From Chimonanthus salicifolius (taxonomy: Eukaryota > Streptophyta > Magnoliopsida > Laurales > Calycanthaceae): a stretch of 64,000 nt of DNA. The stretch covers positions 47,366,111-47,430,110 of the forward strand of contig CM023537.1 of the NCBI GenBank assembly GCA_013350335.1. The letters are read 5' to 3'. The notes under the pieces are model-generated. The model was not told the origin of the DNA. It made no database searches and worked only from the letters and a program-made list of their open reading frames with translations. Below are positions 11,620 through 21,627 of the stretch, piece by piece. The position numbers and the translations under genes were made by a program. How positions within the stretch are numbered: the stretch's first letter is position 1; each line of letters starts with the position of its first letter.

Positions 11620-11981
11620 TCAAAAACGTAAATGAAATGTAAATGTAATGTGATTATAAATGAAAATGTAATGTAAATAGCTCAATGCATCTATAAATTG
11701 AGCTCGTTCCTCTAGTTGTAGTGTATCAAAGCCAAAAACATAGAACCTTCGTCCACACTCATGTTCACTTGATTTTCAAATGGATCAATTATAGGAAAAT
11801 GTAATTATAAATCAAAAAAAAAAATGTAAATGTAATTATAAATGAAATGTAATGTAAATAGCTCAATGCATCTATAAATTGAGCTCGTTCCTCTAGTTGT
11901 AGTGGTATCAAAGCCAAAAACATAGAACCTTCGTCCACACTCATGTTCACTTGATTTTCAAATGGATCAATTATAGGCCTG
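11620..11981 (+). repeat. 181-bp tandem duplication of an LTR end and primer-site-like sequence
   Basis: The block with AATGTAAATAGCTCAATGC, TATAAATTGAGCTCGTTCC, GTATCAAAGCCAAAAACATA and TGGATCAATTATAGG occurs twice, at about 11620-11800 and 11801-11981 (period 181-182). In the second copy TGGTATCAAAGCC (11912-11924) resembles the initiator-Met primer-binding site TGGTATCAGAGC of plant LTR elements. The first copy lacks two of these bases. The preceding TATAAATTGAGCTCGTTCC would then be the end of an LTR. Confidence 0.55.
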
Positions 11982-13089
11982 ACACAAATTATAGGTTAAT
12001 AATTCGTTTGGAAACAATTACAAAGATCAAGTATGCTCTATAACATGGTACAAATGGAACCTGACCATATCCTTCTAGGAAGACCAAGGACATATAATAG
12101 AGGTACGATGAACAAGCCAAAATGCAAACACTTATAACCTACATCAAAATGGAAGTAAATCCATGCTTAGCCAAATGAAATTGAAACTAGTATACAAAAG
12201 AAACATGGCCGAGCATTGTTAAACACGCAACAACATTTGCACCAAAAATACAAAGAAAAAGAAAATTTGAGGTCTAGCATATTTTCAATCTAGAGGAGTG
12301 ATGGAGGGGTTGTAAATGTCAAGTATAGAGCAGTCTCTAGGTCCAGTAGATCCAACCAAAACAAATACATACCTAGGCCCAAGCAGTGGTTTGGAGGCCA
12401 TGTACTAGTGGCTCACTGGTCCATTAAATGATAGCAAGCATGTCCTATTATTTCCTAAATTATTTTAATATTTTATTATTATTTCTAAGTTAAAAGTCCG
12501 TATTAGGAAGAGGATTATTTTTCACAAGCTTCTGATTCTCATCAAAACCCTCCCCTCCCTTTCATATTGGTTTGAGTGATGTACATTGTTTAGATTGGTT
12601 TTAGCAAATGAGTTCTTTTTTCTCCTTTACCTTCTCCTTTCCCCCTCTGCATTATTTGAAATTTTTAGATTAATGCATTCAGATTTGAGCCAAAACTTTG
12701 GAATTATGTAAGAGGATTAAGGAAATGTTGGATTTAGTTCTGTTTTTCTGATGAGTGAGTTTCACTTTGGCCCAATTTTGGCAAAAAACTATAAGCGGTT
12801 GATCCTTTTTTTTTTCTATGGAAAGTAAAACAGGAAATCAAGTAAAAAATAACATCAATGATAAATGAACTGGTAAAAATGAGAGCTGAAAATTGAAATT
12901 TACCATGGAAATTGTTTGTATGGAAAAATCCCATTTTCACTAGTGCTGCAATAGGCAACCAACGTCTAAGGTTCAAGTAACAATTTTTCCTTCTTTATTT
13001 AGTATCTGGCTGACACACTGTGATGTGCATTTCATTTTTCTTGTAGCATTTGATATGCATTCATGTTCGATTATAGTATAACTCCACTG
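11982..13089. other. Intergenic, no feature seen
   Basis: AT-rich, with only short open frames and no motif or repeat pair noticed. Confidence 0.45.
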
Positions 13090-13453
13090 TGTCAGGAAAC
13101 AAAATTGTCCCACATTGAAAGTTTTTTGGGGATGAATTGTGCTTAAAAAATGTGGGTTGCATCTTCCTCAATGGATAGTCATTTTGGGAGGAAAACTGCG
13201 CCTGTGATATTGGTATTAGAGCAAATCCGAATTACTTTTGTGTGGGACTGGGGACTCCCCCTGACACGTGGACTTTACACAAAAATATATGGGTCCTCCT
13301 AGTGAGGGCATTAGGGATTGGACTAAGAAGCCGATCACAGGACAAAATTGTCTCACATTAGAAGTTCCTTGGAGATGACTTGAGCTTAAAACATGGGGGT
13401 GACACCTCCCTCAATGACTAATCATTTTGAGAGGAAAACTACTCCCCGTGACA
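13090..13453 (+). mobile_element. TRIM-like miniature LTR retroelement
   Basis: Two direct repeats of about 120 bp lie at 13090-13209 and 13333-13453 (both with CAAAATTGTC.CACATT, TCCTCAATG and GAGGAAAACT blocks). They flank about 123 bp. Directly after the first repeat stands TGGTATTAGAGC (13211-13222), one mismatch from the plant initiator-Met primer site TGGTATCAGAGC. Repeat ends are TGTCAGG...GTGATA and GATCACAGG...GTGACA. This is the layout of a terminal-repeat retrotransposon in miniature: no coding region, moved by proteins made elsewhere. The TSD is not convincing. Confidence 0.6.
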
Positions 13454-14330
13454 ACTAGTTTACCTACTTATAGCTAGCCTACACCCAAACTATAAGCCAT
13501 ACGTATTTTCGGGTTCGGGTCAGGTCTACCTATTTGTAAATAGGATTTGGATTGGGTGATCTATTAAATGGGTCGTGTTGGGCTCTTTATCAAAAGAGGT
13601 CGATTCGGTTAGGATGGTTAATCAAGTCAAGTCAGATTTTGCGAAGGTTATTTAGGATCCATAATGGGTGCCATGGTGGGATATTTAAGATGTATAAATA
13701 GATGTTCGTGAGGTGGTTTCGTGATTTCAATTTTGAGTTTTCAAAACTATTTTCAGGATAAGTTCATCACTATTTTTTCATGTAATTTGTTGCTGATGAT
13801 CAAAAGCATATAGGAGTTAATAGGACTATTTCTGTACAATAAGCCGTTGCAAAAAATATAGACTTAGTTTGGACCTATTTTCCAAGAATTTTCTACATCA
13901 ATTTTTTTGCTTCTAATATTCATCCGTAGTAAAGATTCTGAGTTAATCTAGTGGATGCTTCTGATGAGATTTAGACTGAATTTCAGGCAACAATCAATAA
14001 CAAGATTTGGAGCATCAACAATATTCATTTCATGTTTCTTACTAATCTTCTTCTTTAAGCATTACTACCAATCAATCATTCTGATAGTTTATCAAGCTTA
14101 GAAGATTTGGAGAAGAAGACAAAAGGTTGCACTTCGTGGGTAGTGTGTAGTGTGGGGTGTGGACCCTTTTTCCATCACACGTTTTTCTTACTTGATTCCC
14201 TGTGATTTTTCCACCTCTATTCCACACTGTTTTAGCATGTCTTTGCGGTGTGATTGGTTTAGGTAACCACCACCCACCTACCATTTTCCTAATATTTCAT
14301 TATTTCTATTTGTTTGTTTTCTCCTTCCAT
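13454..14330. other. Upstream region of G1
   Basis: There is no coding region. The part close to G1 (about 14200-14340) is T- and C-rich and aligns loosely with the region upstream of G2. Confidence 0.4.
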
Positions 14331-14342
14331 CATTGCTTTCTC

Positions 14343-14348
14343 TATAAA
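14343..14348 (+). promoter_or_regulatory. TATA box of G1
   Basis: TCTATAAAATC lies about 145 bases before the G1 start codon. A similar CTCTATAAAATTC lies 129 bases before G2, so the element is conserved in the duplicate. Confidence 0.6.
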
Positions 14349-14487
14349 ATCTCCTCTTTAACACTCCTCTTTACCACCTGTTTCTTCATCCTTCAATGAT
14401 CTCACCGTACAATTCTTCAGAAGCCCTTTAACTTACAGGAGTAGAGTGCTTGAAAGGAGAAAAAGCCCATTTGGGACTTGAAGAGAA

Positions 14488-14628
14488 ATGGCAAAGCCAG
14501 CGAGATGTGTACACGAATGGACAGAGATTCCACCCGCCATTCTAATTTTTCCCCAGAAGTTATCTAATGTTCCAACGTTGGAAACCATTGTAGAGGAGAG
14601 CGATGATAGCGGTGAGGAAGACTCATAG
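14488..14628 (+). CDS. G1, small acidic protein of 46 aa, function unknown
   Basis: ATG at 14488, stop TAG at 14626. An in-frame TGA just upstream (9 bases before the ATG) fixes the start. The protein begins MAKPARCVHEWTEIPPAILI, has a central LSNVPTLETI and ends in an acidic EESDDSGEEDS tail. There is no signal peptide, membrane segment or known domain. The paralogue G2 has the same length before its insertion; about 29 of 46 residues are identical, with differences scattered, and ARC, W.E, PAILI, LETI and EES are kept. That pattern suggests selection on the protein. A TATA box precedes it. The copia fragment at 14771-15942 sits about 140 bases after the stop. I cannot assign a function. Confidence 0.65.
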   Translation: MAKPARCVHEWTEIPPAILIFPQKLSNVPTLETIVEESDDSGEEDS

Positions 14629-14770
14629 GCACTTCTCAAAGTGCTTGTTCTTGTTTCTATTTTTGTTTTGATTGTAGGTTTTGAAGAAAAATCAGAATGG
14701 TGGATTTCTTTTTTGTTTTGTAAATGCTTCTCCTCTCATCAATGCAAAAATGGAGACCTTTGTATATTTT

Positions 14771-14964
14771 TGTTGAAAAAATCTCTCTGGACACGGTAGG
14801 CAAACTAGAACAATTACCGAAACTAATCCCTTGAAATAAGAATTAATTTTAACCCTTGTCACTCCATCCCTTAATCATAGAAAAAATTGAATTTAAATAG
14901 AAAATTGCCACAAGTGTCTGCTGGGCATCAAGGCTGTAAGGCACTCAACTATGAGTCGTCAATA
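14771..14964 (-). mobile_element. Inverted copia LTR
   Basis: Read on the minus strand it starts TATTGACGACTC and ends TTTTTTCAACA. It aligns with 15646-15942 but is about 100 bases shorter, because it lacks the ACTCACA-rich repeated block of the plus copy. Confidence 0.7.
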
Positions 14965-15645
14965 TGAATGCTCTTTCTCGTAGGATTTAGTTTTCTGACA
15001 CTCGATTTTGAATGCTTTTTGTTGCAAGTAAGCCTTCTAAACAACACTTAAGTCTGAGGATTCTTTAAAATGATTAAAGGCCTGCGTCGTTGCAAAAGTG
15101 TACAATCAAATTCCCAGTATTGATTTTTCTGAAACATTATTTCCAGTTCTCAAGCCTGCTATAAGCCGGCTCATTTCTGTCAAATGAGCTGTTATACATT
15201 CCTAATATAGAACTTTCCCCATTTATAATATTGGGGTTACATTGTAATTAATTTATCTTCCTTATTTGTAATCCATCTTTCCTATATATACAGTGAATCA
15301 GGGTCTCTCTCCCCATTACATTGAGAGAACATATTTGTCTCTATTTTCATATCTGACAATTTCCACTGTTGCTTTAGCTCATAAATGGCAGATTCATCAA
15401 TTAGATGCCAAAAATGCTTTTCTTCATTTGAATTTAAACATCAGGTTCCACGGGCGTGGTTGGATTGATTCAGTACATTTATTTGAGTTTGGGCTTCTTT
15501 TTTATTTATTTATCATGGTTGACAATGTACTTCACTCTTATTGTTATGTGTTGATGACCTTATTATCATACGATGCAACCCCTTGTTGCTTCATGAATTT
15601 ATTGGTTAACTTAGTCTAGAATTTACTATGAAAGATCTTGGTGGA
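14965..15645 (+). pseudogene. Copia reverse transcriptase fragment (broken)
   Basis: This aligns with Copia-II RT at about 33990-34600. The readable part is STVALAHKWQIHQLDAKNAF, the copia A..HGW.I.QLDVKNAFLHG motif. Then an internal deletion jumps to WIDSVHLFEFGLLF and a degenerate YVDD region (15535-15560), followed directly by LTR after EFTMKDLG. A 168-bp insertion interrupts it at 15184-15351. Confidence 0.75.
15184..15351. mobile_element. 168-bp insertion inside the RT fragment
   Basis: The RT reading (RLISV...ISTVALAHKW) is interrupted by 168 bases flanked by TCTGTCAA (15176-15183) and TCTGACAA (15352-15359), a near-perfect 8-bp duplication. The insert holds a TATATATA box (15283-15290) and short pyrimidine blocks, like a small LTR, but an 8-bp duplication is more typical of hAT elements. 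The class is undecided. Confidence 0.5.
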
Positions 15646-15942
15646 TATTAACGACTCACAACGGAGTGCCTTAGAGCCTGACTCACAAGAGAGTGACTCA
15701 CAGTCATGTAATGCGCAGCAGAGACCTGTTGCAGTTTCCTCATAGCCGAGTGTCACTCACAAACAGTAGAGACCTGTGAGTCACAGACAGCAAAGACTTG
15801 CGCCAGTTTTCCATTTAAATTAAAATCTTCCTATGATTAAAGGATTGAGTGATAAAGGGTTAAAATTAATTCTTATATTTAAGGGATTAGTTTCTGTAAC
15901 TGTTGTAGCTTTCCTACTCTGTGCAGAGAGATTTATTCAGCA
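15646..15942 (+). mobile_element. Copia LTR (plus orientation)
   Basis: It starts TATTAACGACTC after GTGGA and ends TTATTCAGCA. It contains repeated ACTCACA/GACCTGT blocks at 15660-15800, which the inverted copy lacks. Confidence 0.7.
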
Positions 15943-16014
15943 GATTACATTTTATAATAAAATTATACAGAGATCTCCATCTAAGCATTGACAAGAGGAG
16001 AACCATTTACTAAG

Positions 16015-16145
16015 TTTTTATTGTCGTGGCAGAAGAGGTTTGCGAGAAACTGTTGAATTAATTGGAAGATGGAAAGCAGGTTTGTAGTAAGTACTTGTTA
16101 TTTAAATGAAATGGAGAAATAGTAAAGGGGCTGAACCACATTTCT
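16015..16145 (+). other. Conserved 3' flank of G1
   Basis: GCAGAAGAGG...GAAACTGTTGAATTAATTGGAAGAT and GGGGCTGAACCACAT blocks match 35868-36005 downstream of G2 (GCGGAAGAG..., GGGGCTGAGCCACC). This shows that the duplication includes 3' sequence and that the copia material between 14771 and 15942 was added later. It may be 3' UTR or a second, non-coding exon. Confidence 0.5.
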
Positions 16146-18388
16146 TCTTTGCCAAACACATGCATTTATTTATTCATGTATGATGATTTAATTTTAGTTA
16201 CTTTAGCTAAAGAGTCAAGGAACATTGTGAAATCTTTTAATGATTCAAATCGATTTCTAAGTGATGAAAATATTAATGATATTGGCGTGTTTCGCAATAA
16301 ATTAAAAGTTCAAACGGTTTTTAAAAAAGCGCTACAGTTCGAAAGTTTTTGAGTTCAAAATTGGTTTCCCTTCACGTATAAAAGCAAGTGCAAGTGAAGT
16401 AGTCCTGATGCTCAAAGAAAGTGGTAGTGAATATTTCAAATGTTCATACATTTCTAATAAGAGTACCTACATGCACACGTGAGTCAGGCCACTCTAGTGG
16501 AGCTCAGCCCAAAATTGATAAATCCACATACTGCTGCAATAGTTCACTTGTTGGTAGGGTAATAAAAAAAAAAAATCGGCCAAATATCAGTTGTAGACCC
16601 AATCGATATTTACCCATATAAGACGAATATCAGTTAGATATCGGACCGATATTTATATTTTTTATTTTAAAAGAAAAACACATCATTTTTTATTTTTTTA
16701 AATTATTTTTTTAAAAAAAAAAAAACCATCGAGATTTTAAAAAAAAATATTAAAGAGAGGAAAATCTACCCAAAATCTGTGCCGAATTTTCGACCCTTGC
16801 TTGTTGGGCATCCTATTCGATAGTTCACGTGCAGGGAAAGAGGTGCAAATCCCAAGTTCTAATGGAGATCCATAGGTCTACTTCTCTCTATTCTTAGAAT
16901 ATGAAAAGAGAAAAATCAATTTCTATATTTTTTAATTTTAACTATGAGCATTTAATAGGATAATGGAGAGTCGTGTAATCTAAAAGTCAATTATATTTGA
17001 AAATTAATTTAGATTTATAGTAGATAGATCAATAATATAAGCTATTTTTATTCTAAGACAATTTATAGAAAAATTTAGAGAAAAAAAGGATGAACCTTTA
17101 TATGAATTTTATTGACCTTGAAAAGCTTATTGTGTCATTGAAGATCAAATGGATTACAGAGTATGGTCGGCATGTGCCTTGACTAAGTTTGATATAGTCA
17201 TTCTGTGATGACTCTACCCCTAACACAATATTGTCTGCATTAAGTTCTATCTAAACCTTTGCTTTGGATCAGATCCAAAAGGTCCTGTGGTCATTTGAGG
17301 GCTTATCTCCTCTTATAATCACCCCAACCACCCACCTCATGGGCGATGTAAAACTTTTCCCACACCCCCATGTGGGTGGGATGCTACACATTTACTGTCG
17401 CTAATTGTGGTTGCTCATCAAGATGACCTAACATACGATTGTCAACATTCCTCTTATTTTTCGTTTACTTTTGTTTATTGTTGTTGGCTAACCAAAGCAA
17501 CCTAATTATTAAACTTTCTATTAATTTCTATTTGATTCCACATTTGATTGTTACGCCCTCTACTAACATCTTATTTCTTCAATATATACAAGGGTTTCCA
17601 CAAGTTTCTAAAGGCTCATAAATTGTGTTTAGATTAGGTTGAGTTAAGATGGTGAAGTTGAACTCACCCTGAGAATCCCAACTCACTCTATTTGGATTGT
17701 TAATGTATGGATTCTCCATCTAAGAAACTCACCCTAAAATAGAGTGACTTGAGTTCCCATCAAAGAGTAGGAAAAATCAGTCTACATTTATAACTTTCCT
17801 CACTCTTCACATCCCTACCCTTACATAATTTGACAATTTCAAGATGTGTGGTTGGAATTTTGTATTTTTGTACTTTTTTAAGTTCTAGGTATGGATTATA
17901 ATCTTAATATTGCTATTTCCATGCTTCTTCTATTTTTTATGATTTGGACTTCATTTCACTCTCACAATTTAATTGTACAATTAAAAGAATTTTCGTCTGG
18001 ATAAAAGCTCATCAAAAGAAAAAAGGGAGAAAACTAATAAATGATTGCACGACATTTTTTAATGTGATTCAAATACTAGCAAATTCAATTATTCACATGA
18101 CACACAAGATTAATAATTTTATCATTTTAAACATTTAACATGTGTAAAAATATTGGAATAAGATGTGGACTCATCATGTAATTCTTTCTTATGAAAGTGT
18201 GTCAATTATTATCCAAATAAATTAGTAGCGATGTCATATTATTTAACAAGATGAAAAAGTAAAAAATTAAAATTTTCACCATTCTTCTGAGAATTATTAA
18301 GTTCTCTGCCCTAAAATTACCTTATAAAGTGTGTCAAATTGTACAAAAAGTAAAAATAGCGACTTCTTCAGTACTAAGAAATGCTCAT
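16146..18388. other. Intergenic, with a CGATAT-rich patch
   Basis: No gene is seen. Between about 16575 and 16830 there are repeated words such as ATCGGCC, CGATATTTA and ATATCGGACCGATAT, similar to the region at 62750-63930. Around 17628-17765 a GAGTTGAACTCACCCTGAGAA-type block could be a small DNA transposon relic, but I found no terminal repeats. Confidence 0.35.
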
Positions 18389-18522
18389 TCGAGCCTGGCC
18401 CTGGCGTTAGCCTTAGGCGAACAGAGCCGCCGCCTAGGGCCTCCAAGTCAAGTTCAATTTTTAAGTTCTTGTATCTTATTTTATATTATAAATTTATTTT
18501 AATGTTTATTTTATTATTAAAT

Positions 18523-18594
18523 GGATTTATGTCGCAATGGTACGGCATCTAACTCCAAATTTGAGGGTATTATGTTCGACTTACGTCAGGTTCA
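18523..18594 (+). pseudogene. tRNA-Trp (CCA) pseudogene
   Basis: A 72-base stretch aligns end to end with plant nuclear tRNA-Trp: GGAT start, GTCGCAATGGTA (A-box/D-loop), ACTCCAAAT with anticodon CCA, ATGTTCGACTTACGTC (B-box/T-loop) and final GGTTCA. By eye about three quarters of positions agree. Several stem pairs are lost in the anticodon stem, so it should not fold as a working tRNA. Downstream, GGTTCAATTTTTCAACTTCTTACTCC is repeated once (18589-18668), which could be the body of a tRNA-derived SINE. Confidence 0.6.
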
Positions 18595-18597
18595 ATT

Positions 18598-18705
18598 TTT
18601 CAACTTCTTACTCCATGTTATTAAACCTTTTGCAATTTTTTATAAATTTTCAGCTTCTTACTCCATGTTGTTAAACTTTTTGTAATTTCTTAGAAATCTA
18701 ACTAA
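18598..18705 (+). repeat. Tandem duplication (about 52 bp, two copies)
   Basis: CTTCTTACTCCATGTTRTTAAAC followed by TTTTGYAATTT occurs twice, starting near 18603 and 18655. Confidence 0.6.
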
Positions 18706-19537
18706 AATAACTTAGGGAGTATTTAAAATCAACTTGAAAAGGCTTGACAAGTCTCGTTAACTCGTTTGACTCGAATTTCTATGGAGTTTAGTCTATTTGG
18801 CCATTTTTTTTTCAAACTTTAAATATATAATTCTAATAAAATGAATTAAACATAAACATCATGATAAAAAGTATTTATCTTGTAGTTTTATTTTTCTTTT
18901 AAAAAATAAGAATTAAGATGATTAATTGACTCTATTACAAGATTAAAATGATTATATAAATGTCAGATTTTAACTAATCATTATTGTTATTATTTTTCAG
19001 AAATTTTAATAAAAGTTGACCTAAAGAATTCTGTAAATGAGATAACTTAGTGTTCATTGTAATATAGATGGTTGAATGGAAAGAAAATGAATTTAAATTT
19101 GAATGACTATTTTGTGCTTTATATTTTATAATTGAGTGATAATTTTTAATATAACTTTACTTTATAAGTTGTTGTAAATGCATTATATACTTTAGCATGT
19201 CAACTACTCTTTTTAAATACAATAAAATAGTAAGATACAAGTGAAAATTAAATTTGTCAGAAGAAAGATTGAATGGATTAACTATCTTATATATTGAAAA
19301 AGATATGTCAAAAAAATTAAATATAGTAATTTAATTAGTAATTTTGTATCTCAAAATCTGGAAAAAAAATTTTAAAATAATACTTTATTATAAATTTGAT
19401 TATGATATTTTATTTAGATGTTTCACACTTTTAAAAAAAATTGTATAATTTTATTTTTTATGAGTAATATAAAAGACCTATCTTAACAATTCACCTAGAG
19501 CCCTAAAATCTCAAGACCGACCTTGCGCTCACACTCC

Positions 19538-20005
19538 TGATGCTAAGGTAGCCATAGAGTCTATTATATTTGAGTAGGAAGTCCCCTTCCCCCCAGTGTT
19601 CCACATTCCAGTTTACTTTTTAAATATGGGAAGTGATTTATACACCGTGAAATTACTCACGGTACATTGGGAGAGGTTTTTTTCCGCATTGCTCTTCCAC
19701 ATTCGTTCAAGCCTTCTTCTTCCACTTCCTTCACCGGCATGTACTGTGTCCTCATGTATCTTGACCCCTCCAAGCATTTTTACACTGAGATAAAGCGTTT
19801 CATGTTCTCTTTCCTCTCCGCACCCATTTCATACTATTCGTCAATTGAACACATTTGCAAAGTAAATACACATTTGCATAAATTAAAATTATCTCAACAT
19901 GTATTAAAAATTAAATTTGGAAGAAAGATAAATTGATTTACCACACTAAGAAAGACCCAAAAACATTCGTTCTTTCACTAAAATTCAATTCAATGGGTTG
20001 TGTGC
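19538..20005. other. Intergenic, no feature seen
   Basis: Two overlapping open frames (19596-19936) show no known motif and no homology that I recognise. Confidence 0.4.
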
Positions 20006-20059
20006 ATGAACGGTGAGTGAGGCAGTCGCCTTAGGCCCCCATTCGAAGACCACATAAAA

Positions 20060-20634
20060 CCTTAAAAGCGTTACCCTTTCTCAATCTCACCTCTCCTCTC
20101 TTCTTTTCTCTTTGGCTTTCTCACTGCGAGTCCGCGCCAGGGTTTATATTCAGATTTGCAGAAGCAGCGGCTAGGGTTTGGTTTTGCTCTTCCAGGTCCG
20201 ACCCTCTCTCCTGCAGCTCTGCTATTGTTTTTCTTCGATTTTGTGGAAAATATTGGATGTCATGCATTTAGATCAATGCTTCCCATTCTATTGCTCTTGT
20301 TTTCCTTGGAAAATCATTTTCTTCTATTTTGTGGAATACACTGGATTTATTTTGACGATTGTCTTGCATATGCACTTGATTTGTTTGATTTATTTAGAAA
20401 ATGTTGTGGTTTTTTTGCAAAGGGCAAAGATATCAGAGAAGTGAAGTAGGGGCTTCTCTTCTAAGCCGGAGAACCTTTCCCCATCCAAACCCAGCCTTGG
20501 TGTTTTATCTTCTTTTCAAATCTTTCATCTCTGTTCTTGCTGTTCATGCAAATTATGATATTAATACTGCCAAAAATTATTGGCTAGGAGTAGGTTTTCT
20601 TGTCTTATCCTAGATTGAGAAATTATACACTATG
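20060..20634 (+). other. Gene-leader-like segment within element B
   Basis: CT-rich sequence (TCACCTCTCCTCTCTTC, then GCGAGTCCGCGCCAGGG and CAGCGGCTAGGGTTT) looks like the 5' UTR and first intron of a plant housekeeping gene. The longest open frame (20156-20449) has no known domain. It may be a captured gene end. No downstream exons are visible before Copia-I or after it (26099-27395). Confidence 0.3.
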
Positions 20635-20843
20635 TGTTGGCGTGAGCTGTTAGAATCCAAAGAAACAGGAAGTATAGCTGTAGACAGATTTATAGAATCA
20701 TTTCCTGCAAGGTAGGAAATGATCTATGCCATGATTGTAGCATATACCAAAATAGGGTTGATAGTTTTGCCTATTTATTTATACTCTCTCAATGTAATAG
20801 ATGATTATGAAGAAAGGAAATACACATTGTGTAAGAGTTGACA
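20635..20843 (+). mobile_element. Copia-I 5' LTR
   Basis: TGTTGGCGTGAG...GAGTTGACA, canonical TG...CA ends. A TATTTATTTATACTC segment near 20780 is the likely TATA region. Confidence 0.95.
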
Positions 20844-20855
20844 TGCTATCAGAGC
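20844..20855 (+). other. Copia-I primer-binding site
   Basis: TGCTATCAGAGC directly follows the LTR. It matches the initiator-Met tRNA primer site TGGTATCAGAGC with one mismatch. Confidence 0.85.
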
Positions 20856-21627
20856 ATTAGGCCTTCGATCCTTGGCTTGGATCATCCTTGATTTTTTATC
20901 TGATTATTATTATTTATTTATTTATTCTTCTCTTCCTGCACATCAGGCCCAACGAAGAGAAGAAAAAAAACCTGTCCTTCCGGCATCGGTGTCTCGCCGC
21001 CCAGAGCTTAAGATTTTCGATCGGGATCTCCACAGAAGCAAGCAGTTTTTTTTTCGTTTTGGATTCGGATTTTTTTTCCCGATTTGGATTTGGGCTTCTC
21101 CTTCCTGCTGGCCTCTTGTTCTTCCTGCTGCTTCTTCTTTTTCGATTTGGATTTGGATTTGGATTTGAACCAGAGCACTGTTCTCGTCGTCGCCTGCTGC
21201 CTCTTCTTCTTCCTGCTGCTCGCGATTTCTTTTGGAGTTGCCGCCGTCGGTTCTGCTTGGCTCTGTTTGGAACAGAGCGTCCCACCCGATCTGAGACACC
21301 TTCGCCTATCAGTTTTCCTCTCGCCGGCGCTGCACCATATTGTCTTCCCCATTGCTCTCTGCTTTGCATCCTCTGCCGACGGTTTGCTTTGTGCCAACAT
21401 ATCGTCATCGCCACCCAATCAGATCTGTGCCCCACATTGTGCCCTCCGATGATCCGTGATTCGGCGCTGGTAGTCATCCCTCTCTGACCATCTGCGAAGC
21501 GACAACAACCCAGGTGCCGGACAATTTTTTTTTGACGCAGGCCTCTGACCAGATCAGACATCAGATCTGCTTCCAGATCTGTAATAAAATAAAACATAAA
21601 AAAAAAAAAAAAAAGGAGGAAGAAGCT
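20856..21627 (+). other. Copia-I untranslated leader
   Basis: A 772-base, T- and C-rich leader with repeated TTCGATTTGGATTTGG and CTTCCTGCTGC words, ending in a 17-base A run before the gag ATG. Open frames run on both strands here (for example 20914-21597 minus), but their composition reflects the simple repeats; I do not regard them as genes. Confidence 0.6.

Larger units (their letters stand above)
14771..15942. mobile_element. Rearranged copia fragment with LTRs in opposite orientation
   Basis: A minus-oriented LTR (14771-14964), a plus-oriented RT fragment (14965-15645) and a plus-oriented LTR (15646-15942) belong to one copia subfamily related to Copia-II. The two LTRs share, in opposite orientation, AAAATTAATTCTTAT and AGGGATTAGTTTC blocks. 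G1-like sequence lies on both sides (14628 and about 16015), so the composite lies in the 3' part of the G1 locus. Confidence 0.7.
18389..19527. mobile_element. hAT-like non-autonomous element A
   Basis: The left end (GCCTGGCCCTGGCG...GCCGCCTAGGGCCTCC) and right end (CACCTAGAGCCCTAAAATCTCAAGACCGACCTTG) have the GGGCCY-rich subterminal style of plant hAT elements. Possible 8-bp duplications GCTCATTC (18381-18388) and GCTCACAC (19530-19537, slightly offset) match at six of eight. The interior is AT-rich with no transposase. It holds a tRNA-Trp pseudogene. Confidence 0.4.

Noticed and set aside
20156..20449. Open frames near the gene-leader-like segment as a real protein
   Set aside because: Hydrophobic Phe/Leu-rich frames in several registers, no domain; more like UTR and intron sequence.
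20914..21597. Long open frame of 227 codons on the minus strand and several overlapping ones on both strands
   Set aside because: They lie in the Copia-I leader, whose TTCGATTTGGATTTGG and CTTCTTCCTGC repeats keep all frames open and give low-complexity protein (Lys/Arg/Gln or Phe/Leu runs).
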